NCBI GenBank assembly: GCA_038501785.1
Contig: JBAMJR010000053.1
Coordinates: 9,669,001 to 9,733,000 of the forward strand
Origin: Myoxocephalus aenaeus
Lineage: Eukaryota > Chordata > Actinopteri > Perciformes > Cottidae
Reading direction: 5' to 3'
Length of the DNA stretch: 64,000 bases
Each line of letters opens with the position of its first letter. Position 1 is the first letter of the stretch. Below are positions 33,011-44,750 of the stretch, piece after piece. A program made the translations under genes and the position numbers. Below the pieces are notes generated by a model. The model did no database searches and was not told the DNA's origin. It saw only the letters and a program-made list of their open reading frames with translations.

Positions 33011-33043
33011 ACACGCACGCACGCACACACGCACACACACACA
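33011..33043. repeat. Imperfect (CACG)n/(CA)n tract
   Basis: CACGCACGCACGCACACACG-type units grading into pure CA. Confidence 0.9.
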
Positions 33044-34022
33044 CCTCAGAGATCCTGTTAGGCAAAGTCTCAGATTCAGCTCAACATGTCCTGACGTAAC
33101 TCACCGACATGGCATCTCGCCAACTAGCAAGAACTCAGCATAATCTTGGGTTGGAGTTCTTCATGCACACACAAGCTAAAGTCTATGACAATATCAGGAC
33201 ATATTGGACTAGTCTATCTCCCAGAATCCTCTTATCTCTCTGTTTAGATGCTAAGAGCACAGTGTGAGCACAACCAAAGAAGATAAAAGGGACATTTGAG
33301 TTGATTCTCGGTCAGCACCCACTTTAACCCCAGCCGTCACGTGAGACTAACTATCGGTCTGCCAGGTCGTGTACATGCCCTGGCATGTGTCCTGACACTG
33401 AGTCAACCAGGAATAGCCTTAACTTTCATTATGGTAAAGTATGATCTGAAGTGTTTGTTGCCAAAATAAGCAGGACATAAGAAGGGTATCGTTTAACTTG
33501 GGAGAACCCCCATATACGGTAGCAGTAAACTTCAGCCAGCTCGTTTAGTTACTATTTAGCTTTATTTTTGTTTAAAGGTGATATCTTTTTTTTTTTAAGT
33601 ATTAAAACAGGTTACAAACAAATACATACTTTATAAATAATACTTTACAATAAATACGTTTAATAAATGAACTACTGTAGTTTTTAGGAGATATTACTCA
33701 AACAGAAGTAATTAACATATTTGTTGGGAACTAACCGCAAGTATTATTGACAGCAGAAGGCCAGTGTGGTTCATAATTTTTTTTTTCCCGATAAGCAATG
33801 GAGATACAGGACAGACAAATATACGATCAGGCTTTTGGGACACTGACAGTTTTAGCATTGAGGATTATTTTATCCTTGAGTTTGGTCTTCTCGTGGGATT
33901 TGTTGACTGTAAGAAACCTGTAGTAAAAACAACACGCATATCCTTTAAGTGTGAGTGTACACAGTAAATGTTACTCAAATTGAAAACAAAATTATATAAC
34001 AAATATAACAATTGGTCCCAGT

Positions 34023-34215
34023 CTAAATAGAGTAAAATCTACTCTTGCCTCATATTTTTTACTCTATTTAGTGTTCATATTTAACTCTACATGATGATAT
34101 ATATCAACTAGAATTGGATTCAACTCTAAATAGAATCTATATAGAATATTATTCTAAATAGAATCTATGTATAATTGTATATATAATTCTATATAGAATT
34201 GGATTCAACTCTATA
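34023..34215. repeat. AT-rich imperfect repeat cluster with hairpin and 20-bp direct repeat
   Basis: A hairpin pairs 34023-34038 with 34056-34071 (15 of 16 bases, CTAAATAGAGTAAAA-type arms). The 20-bp sequence TAGAATTGGATTCAACTCTA occurs exactly twice, at 34109-34128 and 34194-34213. Between the copies are repeated TAGAATCTA/TATAGAAT words. It could be a decayed MITE or locally duplicated simple sequence; I do not recognise the family. Confidence 0.6.
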
Positions 34216-35627
34216 TATTTGACGCCATTAGATTTTATTCTAAATATATTTGCTCCTACTCTAATGTCTACGGCTTGTAATTACGCTCCAAAATGATGAA
34301 ATATTACTCCTTTAGAGGAAAGTCTGGAAGAATTACTCCCCCAATACTCCCCAGTATTTAAATGGTTAAACAAGTAGTGACAGTTTCAATACTTCACAGA
34401 TTTCTATGCATGAAGACTGTATCCTCCACAGCGCTGCAGCTCAGCTTGCTTACGTTGCAGGAGCATCTGTAGTTATCAAGCCTCCATGCTGACGTCTGTG
34501 TGTTCCCTTCCTTGATCCAAAAGTTAATGTTTACCTGTCGCAGCTAGCTGGCAAACAAATGTGGGTAATACCGCAATCAATGATTTTATTTTTGCACACG
34601 CCATTATTCAAAGTGCGCTCTGATATGCTGTGACAGGCACCGAAGGGTGAAGAAGAAAGTGAAACCTTTTACTATCATGTTGTTTAAATGAATGATAAGC
34701 TTCTTGGTATTCTATCGGGGAGACATTGGAACTAAAATAACTGCATGAGTATCGTTCAGTGCCTTTTGCTTTGTTTGACTAACTCGGTGTATAATTGTGC
34801 ACATCACAATCATATTCATGTTGTTGATGGCCCATCCCCAATGGGATTATAAAACACCTTTACAAAACATCAGTGTTTACAGTTACAATACAGATTACAG
34901 TGCTGGTCATAAATCAGTACAATAAATGATGTCACAATAAATAATGAATAAATTGACAATCATCCACTCCTTACTAAGACAAAGGTGTATTAATGAAAAT
35001 CGTTTTTTATTGTCATAGTACATACATGAAATTTGAGAATGTATGTTGGCGTGTTATCTGTGTGAAGGTGTGACCAGGGAAATGTACAGAATAGAAAATA
35101 TAATGACTCTAAAAAAATAAGAGATATATGAAAATACAAACAAAACAAAAAGGGACAGAGCGTTCTGCAGGGTCCACTTAAAATTGTAAAAATCTTAACA
35201 ATAGTCCATTATAGATAGAGCATTTGCACTGTTCAATATTGTCATGAGTAACATTCAAGTACCCTGCATACATGACTGATACCATCTACAATTGAGAAGC
35301 TCTATCTTACGGACAAACTTGACCTTTGTGACGGTAGCGGCATGGAAAAATCCAACAAACCCAATTAAGTGTCTAGCTTCACAACAGCCCCTTGGAGTCT
35401 CTGACGTGCTCCAGAACTGAAGGAGAGTGCTGTACCCTTTTTGGTTCAACTCGTCTTCACTTATGGTGTAACTGTAGCTTATGTCATGAATAGCAGCTGG
35501 CGGTGAAATGACAGCTTGCATGGGCCAAGACTGGATTTCATCCCAAGACGTTTGAGACTGTTTAAATGCGTGAGTCATGTTGAGGGGTAGCACCGTCACC
35601 GACTCTCGCTCACACATGTCTACTCTT

Positions 35628-35628
<1 letters not shown>

Positions 35629-35670
<42 letters not shown>
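35629..35670. repeat. (CT)n microsatellite
   Basis: A pure CT tract of about 21 repeats. Confidence 0.98.
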
Positions 35671-35672
<2 letters not shown>

Positions 35673-35877
35673 TTCTCTCTCTCGGGGAGGGTGGATCCAG
35701 GGTAGCAATGCTTCCTTCAAGTTGAAACACAATATGCTGACAGGAGTCAATTACAAAACCTGTGTGTCTGCTTGTGTTCCTGCTTATCTATGATAAGGCT
35801 ATCCTGTACTTTCTGTTGGTCTTTGAAGTTACACTGTGAGTAATACTATTATATGGCAGGTAGACAGGTCTGTCTGG

Positions 35878-36086
35878 TAGTGATGCGTGGGTCGACCCAC
35901 AAGCAGGCTTGTGGGTCGACCCACGCATTGTGGGTCGACCCACGTGGGTCGACCCACGGTTAAAGCTAACACTTAAAGCTGACTAGAAAATACCTTCTGG
36001 CAGGCAAGTCACAAAGTGACAAAGCGACGTTTCAAATGAGTTATTAAAAATGCGGATAACAAAAACCACTAACCCGAGCATCACTA
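35878..36086. mobile_element. Short MITE-like element containing a palindrome cluster
   Basis: The block starts TAGTGATGC followed by GGGT and ends ACCCGAGCATCACTA, giving inverted ends of the form TAGTGATGC..GGGT about 209 bp apart. The left part contains four palindromes listed separately. Flanking bases share only CTGT, so a clean target duplication is not shown. There is no coding potential. Confidence 0.55.
35887..35957. repeat. Four copies of the palindrome GTGGGTCGACCCAC
   Basis: The perfect 14-bp palindrome GTGGGTCGACCCAC occurs at 35887-35900, 35911-35924, 35930-35943 and 35944-35957. The last two copies abut directly. The first two are separated by a 10-bp spacer (AAGCAGGCTT) that is itself nearly palindromic. 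The cluster can fold in several alternative hairpins. Confidence 0.9.
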
Positions 36087-36101
36087 CTGTAAATACAGAT
36101 G

Positions 36102-36190
36102 AAGCCAGTTAGCTTGGCATAAAGACTGGAAATGATATATCTAATTTGTTTAATCTGTCCAATAAATGACACAATGTGTGTCTTGTAATA
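36102..36190 (+). repeat. Dispersed fish repeat, copy 4 (fragment)
   Basis: GCCAGTTAGCTTGGCATAAA and GACTGGAAATG, then ATATCTAATTTGTTTAATCT, correspond to the other end of the same family. It lies between the palindromic MITE and the SINE. Confidence 0.5.
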
Positions 36191-36437
36191 TTCAGGACCT
36201 CCATATTTATTTTTCACTGCATCCTGTACTCAGGAAGCCTATTCGTGTGTCAGTAATGCCCACTGTAAAACCTTTATAAGCATATTCCCAACATGTTGGA
36301 CCTTTCCTTTAAATAATTTGTCATTCAATTTAGCTGCTAGACATTAGTGGAGAACCATGATTTCTGTGGCCTTGATCTTAAAGGGGACCTGGATAACACA
36401 TTTCAGGCATAGCATTTCAGGAGCGGCGGCAGTAACA

Positions 36438-36690
36438 CCTCGGCCCTCGTGGCTCAGTCCGTGGGGACTTGGCTGGGGAACCGGAGGGTCGCCGGCTCAA
36501 GTAGATACATAGACCAAGTAGGGAGTGTGGGCTGGTGGCTGGAGAGGTGCCAGTATGGCACCAAAGCTCCAACTACCATGCTGTGAGGAAGACCTCTCAC
36601 TTTGACATCTCTCCATGTGTACAGTTTCTGATTGGGAATGTGTGTATTTGGGCCTATGTGTGTGAATATATAATATGACGGAGTGAAAAC
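36438..36690 (+). mobile_element. tRNA-derived SINE
   Basis: The head resembles a tRNA with RNA polymerase III boxes: box A-like TGGCTCAGTCCGTGG at 36450-36464 and box B-like GGCTCAAGTAG at 36494-36504. The body (GGTGGCTGGAGAGGTGCCAG and TGACATCTCTCCAT) matches a SINE body I recall from several fish genomes, and the end reads GGAGTGAAAA. The copy is diverged and its middle looks shortened. Possible flanking repeats (AACACCT/AACACTT) are weak. Confidence 0.7.
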
Positions 36691-37101
36691 ACTTAATTTA
36701 CCCTTCGTGATTAATATTGTATACTTTCTTTATATATGCCAATGTACCTTGTCGCCACAAACTTCCCTCACTCACGATGGAATTGCAGTCAGATACTTCC
36801 TTTGTCAGTGTCCATGTCTGCAAAAAAAGAAAAGAATAAGAGCCTCCCTTCAACCAATGAATTCAATTGATTTAGGGCATTATATAATATGTCATTCACC
36901 CAAGCTGAGCTGTAGCACACAGGATGTGACAGTCTAAATCCTCACACAGCCGTTACATTCAATACGTGTGAAGACTCTGTCCCAGATAAAGTGAGAAAAA
37001 CATGTATGTAATATTCATCGAAATGTTACATATTTATACCTCACACAAATGTGCTGCAGACAGATACTGTGATCAACGGCCTCATCAGGCTGTCTGTGTG
37101 G

Positions 37102-37104
<3 letters not shown>

Positions 37105-37134
<30 letters not shown>
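37105..37134. repeat. (GT)n microsatellite
   Basis: A GT tract of about 15 repeats. Confidence 0.95.
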
Positions 37135-37136
<2 letters not shown>

Positions 37137-39042
37137 TGTGTCAGTGTGTAGGCTAATGACTCAGCCATAAGGCATTGCAACTTTGCCATTCCACTAGGAA
37201 AAGTCAGCAACGAGCCACATGCAATATGCCACATGCACACCAGCCAGCTGCACTAGTGATCATCCACATATATACTACTTTTACAGAAAGTATACGACCT
37301 TTAACCTTCAACCTTTTTGAAGGCTCACATATTCCGACAGAAGATTGAAGAAGTCACAGACCACGGTGCTAACAAAAACAGTTGTTCAAACAATCCTAAA
37401 AGAATGCTCGACTCAACATCTGTCTTGGAGCATCAGCAAGACCAAGACTCTCCAGCTAGCAGCTCTGTCAGGATGGACTCAGGCCCAGTGGTGCTTTGAG
37501 CTGAATGCTAATGCTAACATGCTCCCAATGACACGATAAGCAGGTTTGAAGTTTACCGTGTTCTCACTCTTAGTTCAGCGTGTTAGCATGCTAACATTAA
37601 GCCTGAAATCGGCAGATTAAATTGCAAATGCGATCTGGTGAAGAAAATAAGAAAATAAGATAAACCAAATATTTTGAATTACAATTTAGACCAGATGACG
37701 GCTCTATATGAAAAGTCAGGGGATCACCAAAGTTAATACAATTCATCCGAAAGGAAAGAGGAATATCTGTCCTAAGTTTCATAGCAAATACTTTAGTTGT
37801 AAAGGTATTTCAGTCTGGATCAAATTAGGGACCAAGCCACAGACCAACATGGCCATCCCTATAGCCCTCTTGGCTAAATAGAAGGTTTCTAAGTATGTTT
37901 TGTTTCTGATTTTGAATGCATTGTAACTTCTGACAACAGCTGCTGGACAAACTTCTCAGAAACGCCTTACAAGGCTATATATAGTGAGTATTTAATCCTC
38001 AATCAATTTCCAGGGGAGTATTTAAGAGCACCACATTCTAGTGTCTAGTGTCTGGATCTAGCTTTGGTGGTGCAGGAGAAATAAGGCCTTTATTATTATG
38101 CAATGGCACAAGCTGAACATCCTTTAAAGGCAAGGCAGGTCATCAGCAAATAAGTTATATGCAGCTAAGGTGTATCTTACATCATGGTCTTGCAGTTTGG
38201 AGGCCACACGATTGGAGCATGGCACAGTTTGAACCGCTGATAGGATTCTTATTACACTATGTGTCACACTCACACACGTACTTTGTGGCTTCTATTTGAT
38301 GGTTGGAAATTTGTTTGGAGTTTAAGATTGACATATTTATCACTTGAGCAGTTCACTTCAGTGTTACCTGTGATTCACAAACACATGAAGGGAACATTCG
38401 GGAATCAGCTTTCCAAACTGGACTTGACTGGTCTCTGTAGGCCTTCACTATCTCAAATGTCACTGCTATAAATACACACAGACACACAGAAGCATACACA
38501 CGCTATATAGGGTTTATATTGTTTGACTCATAGCCTTGTAGACACGAAGTGGTGGAGTCCTCACCGAGGAACTGAATCACTTGGCATGGAGCGCTTCATG
38601 TATGAGTGGAAAAAGGAACTGAATAATTTGACCATCAATATGTACAGCTACGGACAAGTTTAATCCCTCCGACTTAAAGCTGCTGCACATTTGGTCTTCC
38701 CAGGCACAGAACATGAATAACTCAAGACGTTATGGAGAGCTATGAGTGTGAAAAAGAATAATGGAATATAGCTACAGAAAAAAAGAAAGAAAACTCCAGG
38801 GCAGCTTGGCTTGGAGGATCCATCTGGTCTGAAACTTCCGAATGAATTAAGTAAATACGGAGAGGTAAGCTGAATCAGAAGTAGGAAAAAAATATATTAT
38901 GGGGGTGAAAAAAAGGTTCCTGAGGCATTCAAGTGTGCATGTTGCTCCATTTCTGTGAACGAGTCAAGGCCAAGCCACAGCACACAGAGCAACAGTCCAG
39001 CGGTGAGGGTGCTGGGACAGCTTCCTGTTTGAATTACCATCA

Positions 39043-39093
39043 GCAGAGAGGGAGAGAAAAAGAGAGAGAGAGGAAGAGAGAGCGAGAGGGAGC
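39043..39093. repeat. GA-rich low-complexity tract
   Basis: Purine-only sequence of GAGAGG/AGAGAG words, interrupted by one C. Confidence 0.85.
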
Positions 39094-40689
39094 ATCATGG
39101 AAAGTTTGTGGTTTTCTCAGATGAGTCTCTTCCTGGTGACCGAGGATCAAAGTGGGAAGGGCTTATAGAGAGTTTCTCCGACTTGTTTTTCTGAAAGGTG
39201 ATTACCCCATCTTGGCCACACCCATACACTCACAGCAGAGTGACATCACTGCTGTTTCAGACCTACATTTCCATCGATTAACATTCTTGGAGTGACAGTT
39301 CCTGAAGTTGTTCTGTGTGAGAACAAAAACAAAGTGTTCCAATGAGAATATGATATAGGCCAACAATGTTTTGTATGAGGTTTATTTATACATCAATGGT
39401 AATATATTGTACTGGACTCTTTTTAGATGGTACCATTATGTTAAAATGCTCCATCAAGGCAAAGTCCAGCATTAAAAACATGTACATATGCATGCATTTA
39501 CAACATTATAATTCACAAAGCTATTATCTAGAGAATTTACTGAAAGTGAGACAAGGTAACTGTTACTCAACAGTGGTCACAAATGACAATTATGGGATCA
39601 TGCTAAATGCTAAAACATTGTCATACCACATCATCTACTTTACAGGACTAACTTGGTTTCAGCATCACACTCTCACGAGATATGGCTCTCGTCTTGCAGT
39701 TAAAGTATGGCTCTTGTGGAAATATACAATGTAAGCCAAATCAACATAAATAAATTACACTGCACCTTTTTCAGAAGATTTTGTATTATTTAATCTAGAC
39801 TTGCAAGTTAAGTACAAAAAGAAAAGTATGCTACTCATTTGGTAAAATGAAAAGATAACTTGTTGTTTTCAGATAAATATTTCCACCAGAAACATGGGGC
39901 ACTAGTATAAAGTAGAACAATATAGAAATACTCAAGTCGAGCTCAATCACCTCAAACTATACAGAACTTGAGTAAAGGCTTTTCCACCCTTGGTGCTGTA
40001 TAACTGATGGTTGTAATCAAGTTTAAGTTCAGTGGCAACAAATATGTAAAGTGGGTCAGGTAGTGAATCAGTAAATGAGTTGGCCCAAGGACACAGATAA
40101 TTATCTGTGAATGTTATGCAGATCTCTCTGTGTTTATGAGTGTACTGGGAACGTCAGGGGCGTTGTTTTGTCTCATGTCTGGATGAAAACCACTTATGTT
40201 GCTTTAGCTTTTGTATGACCCGCAGATGTTGGAGTCTTTGCCGGTGTGTGTGTACCCTCATGTACGTCCAGGCGTGTACATTTACACACTGTGTGTTTTT
40301 TTACCACCGTGTTTGGAAAACTTTGCCCACGCCAGAGAGCAGCCACGGTCTCTCGCTCTTCATTCCCGACCTGACATTCTTTCCTCCACTTTAGCTCACG
40401 TGCGGTTTGGAGATAAAAGCCTCCATTCATTAGTCTGACTGAGGGCCCGACGTAACGACAGGATACCCCACCCTCGTCTGGCAACAGCCAGGGCCACATT
40501 TTACCCGGTGCTGGTGGCCCTCAGATTAAAAACAACCAGTGGCACAAGACGCTTTCTGCAGTCTGTGTGTATCTGTTTCAGGTACACCATGTATTTCTTG
40601 TACTTTCAATATATCAAAAACAGCAGGAAGGTTGGGGGTTTTCCAGGTTTAATTACCCTTCACAAGCTGTTGTTGCGTATTCTTTCTTT

Positions 40690-40965
40690 CTCTTTCTTTT
40701 TTTGATCCGATCTGACTTTTATCTCCCCTGCTGAGCTGCCAAAACTCAACCACATGCCCCCACACTCTGTCAGTAATGAGGCATGTGCCTGTTTTGTGTG
40801 TGATACAGATGCGTGCTATCGAGCTTGCTTGCAGATCTACTGCTTGCTGCCGCGCTGCCGGGAGGGGAATCCTGGAAGAGTAATGGGGACGGAAGCTAAC
40901 TTCCTTCAGCTGCTACTGCTGTGAATTAAGTCAATCGATCACATTAGATTTAAAGTGATATTTCA
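40690..40965. promoter_or_regulatory. Candidate conserved non-coding element upstream of btg1
   Basis: Unique sequence with GAATTAAGTCAATCGATCAC and a CAGCTG E-box in CTTCAGCTGCTACTGC, about 3.5 kb upstream of the btg1 TATA box. Confidence 0.22.
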
Positions 40966-42573
40966 CTCTAAATATTATTATGTTGGATGCCAGTTACAAT
41001 GCATTTTAATAGTGGCCTCTTGTTGCGATGGAAAAGGATCAAAACATGGAAAGAAGCTTCTCAAACTGCAGCAATACATCACTTTGCTGTCCCTCCCGAT
41101 CACAAACAGTTCATTCCCCCCCCCCCCAAAAAAAAAAACAAGAAAATACAGTAATATACATTACAGCTTTGGCGTTAAACTCTTCCATTGGTCAGAAAAT
41201 TCACCACTATTGGGTTTTATGTTGTGTATTATGAAAAACATCACTTATTACAAAATAACATCCACTAAAGGAAAGTCAGACTTGTGCATTCATGGCAAAC
41301 TTCATGGCTTTTGTCACTAAAATCCACCAACTTTTAATGAGTACATTTCTCAAACACAATACCAGAAAATCCAGAAACTTCACTGGAACAAAGCAGAACA
41401 AAGGAAATAAGACAAAAGGTTTCAAACTAAATAGGTAAACAGATATTATAAGAAACCTTTCAAACATAACCTGCATCTTTAAAGCCACAATACGCATTGC
41501 TCCAAAGGTCATGGTGTGTCTCGGCTACAACTCACTTGAACGTTACGCTGCATTGGGTTGGTGATACTTTGCGGCGGTTGAAGATATTTCACTCCACTGC
41601 TGTGGATATTATAAGAGGAATGTGGGAGTAATGTGAAAATTCGCCGCTTAGTCGTGAACCTCTCTTCGTAAACCGGTATGATTTGTGGAAAATTAAATCG
41701 TCACCTGCATTAAACCACGACTGGTGAAAATGTAACAGATGGGGTGTGTGTTAGTTTACATCAGTAAAGCAGAAATGTTCACGCTTTTCCGTAACACATC
41801 CAAAGTTTCCACTCTTTCAAAGAAATAGCACCGCTGTGCGTAACAGTGGGCGAAACTGTGACTGTGGTGGGTAAGAGGGTGGGGGTTTACACATGTGTGA
41901 ACCTGTCTGTGATTTGAGGATTTTCCTGAGCACATGAGAGAACCTTCATTTAACATGACAAGGAAGTGAGTCACTTCTTGAGGCCGCAAAGATTAAAGAG
42001 GCCAATGAAGAGTGACATATTTTCTTTACACCTACACAATTTTTTATTTTTCAGATCAAACAAAACCGTAGCAATGAATACACCTTTTACATGTTACAGT
42101 TATCTTCCTATATTAGGAGACTATGTAATGTATTTCAGTTTATATTATGTGACTGCAACTTGTTTGAACTTACATCTAATTTTAAATGGGGAAACAAAAC
42201 AGTCCAATTATCAGCTTTGTATACATTACAACATTATAAGAAGTCAAATAAAACAAAAATAGAATTAAAGCTTCAGAGATTTAGGACAATAGGCGTGATG
42301 GACATATTTTCTTCTCAGAAATACCATCACAGTTTACATATTTTACTGAGTCTGCTGCACGTTTGTACAAGTATGGTTGGAACAACATGTATTTTAAGTG
42401 CAAGGCATTATTTCCCATATATTCAATTGAAAAACTGTCAGTGAATCAGAAGTAAAAACTAACACCTTTGAATATCATGTCACTTTTCTGACTCAAAAAA
42501 AAAAAAAACTCAGGGAAATATTAGAGAATATTCAAATTGGCAGCATGATTCAATCTCTATTACGCTGATGTTT

Positions 42574-42575
<2 letters not shown>

Positions 42576-42604
<29 letters not shown>
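42576..42604. repeat. (CA)n microsatellite
   Basis: A CA tract of about 14 repeats. Confidence 0.95.
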
Positions 42605-42607
<3 letters not shown>

Positions 42608-42921
42608 TATATTGTGTGCGCTTTTCGGTGCACCTTCAGGTCAGTGATTGAGCCACTTGGGGTGGTCGGGGTCTGTTTGATTGCATCATGACTGGATCAC
42701 TCTTTGGGTCATCTGTGTCTGCAACACACAACGGACAGCAGCCGGTACTTTTCCACTGATTTTAATGAGCAGGTAGGGACTGGCCGCTGAAAAGAAAGCA
42801 GATTCCACGGCTTCCTGGCACAATGTTGTTGGCCGCCTCCTCTGCGTTTGATGGCCTCACACACTCTTTCAGTTGATAGAGACTCTTCCTGTTGCATACA
42901 TGGATGAACAGCCACGGATTT

Positions 42922-42922
<1 letters not shown>

Positions 42923-42984
<62 letters not shown>
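42923..42984. repeat. (CA)n microsatellite
   Basis: A pure CA tract of 31 repeats, 1.4 kb upstream of the btg1 TATA box. Confidence 0.98.
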
Positions 42985-42986
<2 letters not shown>

Positions 42987-44159
42987 GAGAAAGTGAGAAA
43001 GAACCAGGCATGAGGTGACACACTGAACTGAGATCATGTAAACTGTCTCGCTCTCTCTTCCTGTCTCTGTTTCACACACACACCTGTTCTCTAGCCTGCA
43101 TACCGTGGCATGACCAGATAATAAGCAGCCATAAAAAAAAATTAAAAGGACAGTACCACAAACAGGCTATTAACCTGTTAGGACTAAATGTTTACAAATT
43201 ATATTGCAGTGTAGAACAGAAACGTTTTTAAACGTGTGCTACTTTTAAATAGATTCTTAATAATTCGTAATGAGGTCAATATTGCAATTTTTTTTCAGCA
43301 AACTTACGAACCCCTCAATACATTCTGCTCACTTTGGTCAAATTGGAGAAATGCTGCAGGGAAAACCACGTATCCCAGAACAAAAGGATTTAGTGGGCCC
43401 TCATGGTGTGAAAATTCAACCACTTCCTTAGTGAATTAGACCGCATTGGATTATTGGAAACATAATGCATTGTCACAAACTGGGCTGTGTTTCTCAGCTC
43501 ATGAAGAGTGTCGTGTGTTTCTGTTTGGGGGTCTTTTTGCCATTATTAGACATAGTAGAGAGCTGAAATGAAGAGGGGGAGAGACATGGGGGATGGCACG
43601 AAACAAAGGCAGCTGGTCGGCATGTTAAACTCCGTAAGGCCACCAGGACGACCTGTTGGAATGTGTTTTTTATGGAGAATGGAGACAAAGAAGGCCACTA
43701 TGAACAAGCAAGCGTCCTATGTATAAGAAAGAGTATAAGATCGAGATCCATACAACTCAAAACCTTTCCTAAATAAGAGTGATTCATATTAAATAGGTCA
43801 AAATGTAAATGCAAGGTTCTGAATTCAGTCACAGGTGGTGAAGAACCGAAAACAAACTTTTATCTGGATTGAGGGGAAATCAAAATTGTGGCCAATTTTG
43901 TAAAAATCTAAAAGTGTATTCCAGCTCTGAGATGCATTGAATCTAAATGCTGTTAGTTTCCCCCCTGGAAACAGTTAGCAGATCAACCAATAGGGCAAAA
44001 AACACAAACAGAGATGTTCATACATTGTTTTTTTGGTCATAGATTTTGGATACAGCAAACTAAATTATACTGTTTCAACACATATTCTATCAGCCTTTGG
44101 TTACGGACAGAATTGTAATAGAATACAAACGTAAAGGTTTAGCTGCTGCCGCAGACTAA
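42985..44159. other. btg1 upstream flank
   Basis: AT-rich unique sequence between the last CA tract and the CpG-rich promoter. No exon is seen. Confidence 0.5.
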
Positions 44160-44340
44160 CTCTACTTCGTCGTTTTCTTTGTTGTCGTTGGCTTTTGTTC
44201 CGACCCCCCTCTACCTCGCGTAATTCCGACAGCCAGTGAACGCAGCGCGGTTTCATGCTGTGTGCCTCTGTTTATTTTCAGAGCGGTGACGCGGACGCTG
44301 CACTCCTCCTATATGTGGCCCGTCAGACGGTGGCAGGCCC

Positions 44341-44460
44341 GGGATTGGTGAGCTGTTGTTGCTGTAGCAGCTTGTGTCGGCGCTGTGTGGAGGGAGGGAG
44401 AGAGGGAGGGGAGGAGGGGCGCTATAAAAACCCGCTCCGGCGCTGCGAGAGGTTCACTCT
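44341..44460 (+). promoter_or_regulatory. btg1 core promoter with TATA and inverted CCAAT boxes
   Basis: A TATAAAA box lies at 44423-44429, inside a G-rich stretch of GGGAGG/GGGGAGG units that could serve as GC/Sp1-type boxes. An inverted CCAAT box (ATTGG) is at 44344-44348, about 75 bases upstream of the TATA box. A start site about 25-32 bases after the TATA box would fall near 44450-44460. That would give a leader of roughly 300 nt before the first in-frame ATG. The start site is inferred from spacing only. Confidence 0.7.
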
Positions 44461-44627
44461 GGTGGAGGAAAGTGAGCGCGGAGGGTTGGTAGACGTGGCA
44501 CCAAGTGACCCCCCCCCACCCCCTGTATTTACCAACAACAGGCGTCTCGTTTCCCCCCATCACTGTACCGTCCGAGCACAAGGCTTCGCTCCGATATCAC
44601 CACCCCCCTCTCTACCTCGACTAATAA

Positions 44628-44708
44628 ATGCCAAGAGGAAAAACGAAAGTGCCAACCGCCAAGGATCACCGCTGCGAAGTGGACAGAAACGGTCGGACGA
44701 ACACGTAA
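44628..44708 (+). other. Upstream ORF in the btg1 5' leader (26 codons)
   Basis: An ATG at 44628 in the predicted leader opens a 26-codon frame that ends in TAA at 44706-44708, 42 nt before the btg1 ATG at 44751. It does not overlap the main frame. Its start context (AAATG with C at +4) is weak to moderate. If transcribed from the TATA-dependent start it would be the first ATG met by scanning ribosomes and could lower or regulate btg1 translation. Translation is not shown by the sequence alone. Confidence 0.45.
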
Positions 44709-44750
44709 GGGACGAAAACGACGCACGGATCGCCGCCGTTGCCGTTCTCA

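Larger units (their letters stand above)
28901..34022. other. Intergenic, microsatellites and one candidate element only
   Basis: Contains the TA, GT and CACG tracts and the 31.0 kb block listed separately. A 167-residue frame at 30141-30644 shows no family signature and overlaps other frames, so it is not called. Confidence 0.5.
36691..42575. other. Intergenic, no gene seen
   Basis: Unique sequence with a GT tract, a GA-rich tract and the candidate element at 40.7-41.0 kb. GCTAATGCTAACATGCT-type words near 37.5 kb look like repeat debris. Confidence 0.5.

Noticed and set aside
35887..35957. CRISPR array
   Set aside because: The repeats are 14-bp palindromes with 0-10-bp spacers in a eukaryotic genome; spacing and context do not fit CRISPR.
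36450..36510. Functional tRNA gene
   Set aside because: The A and B box-like sequences belong to a SINE head; no full cloverleaf with a 7-bp acceptor stem is seen.
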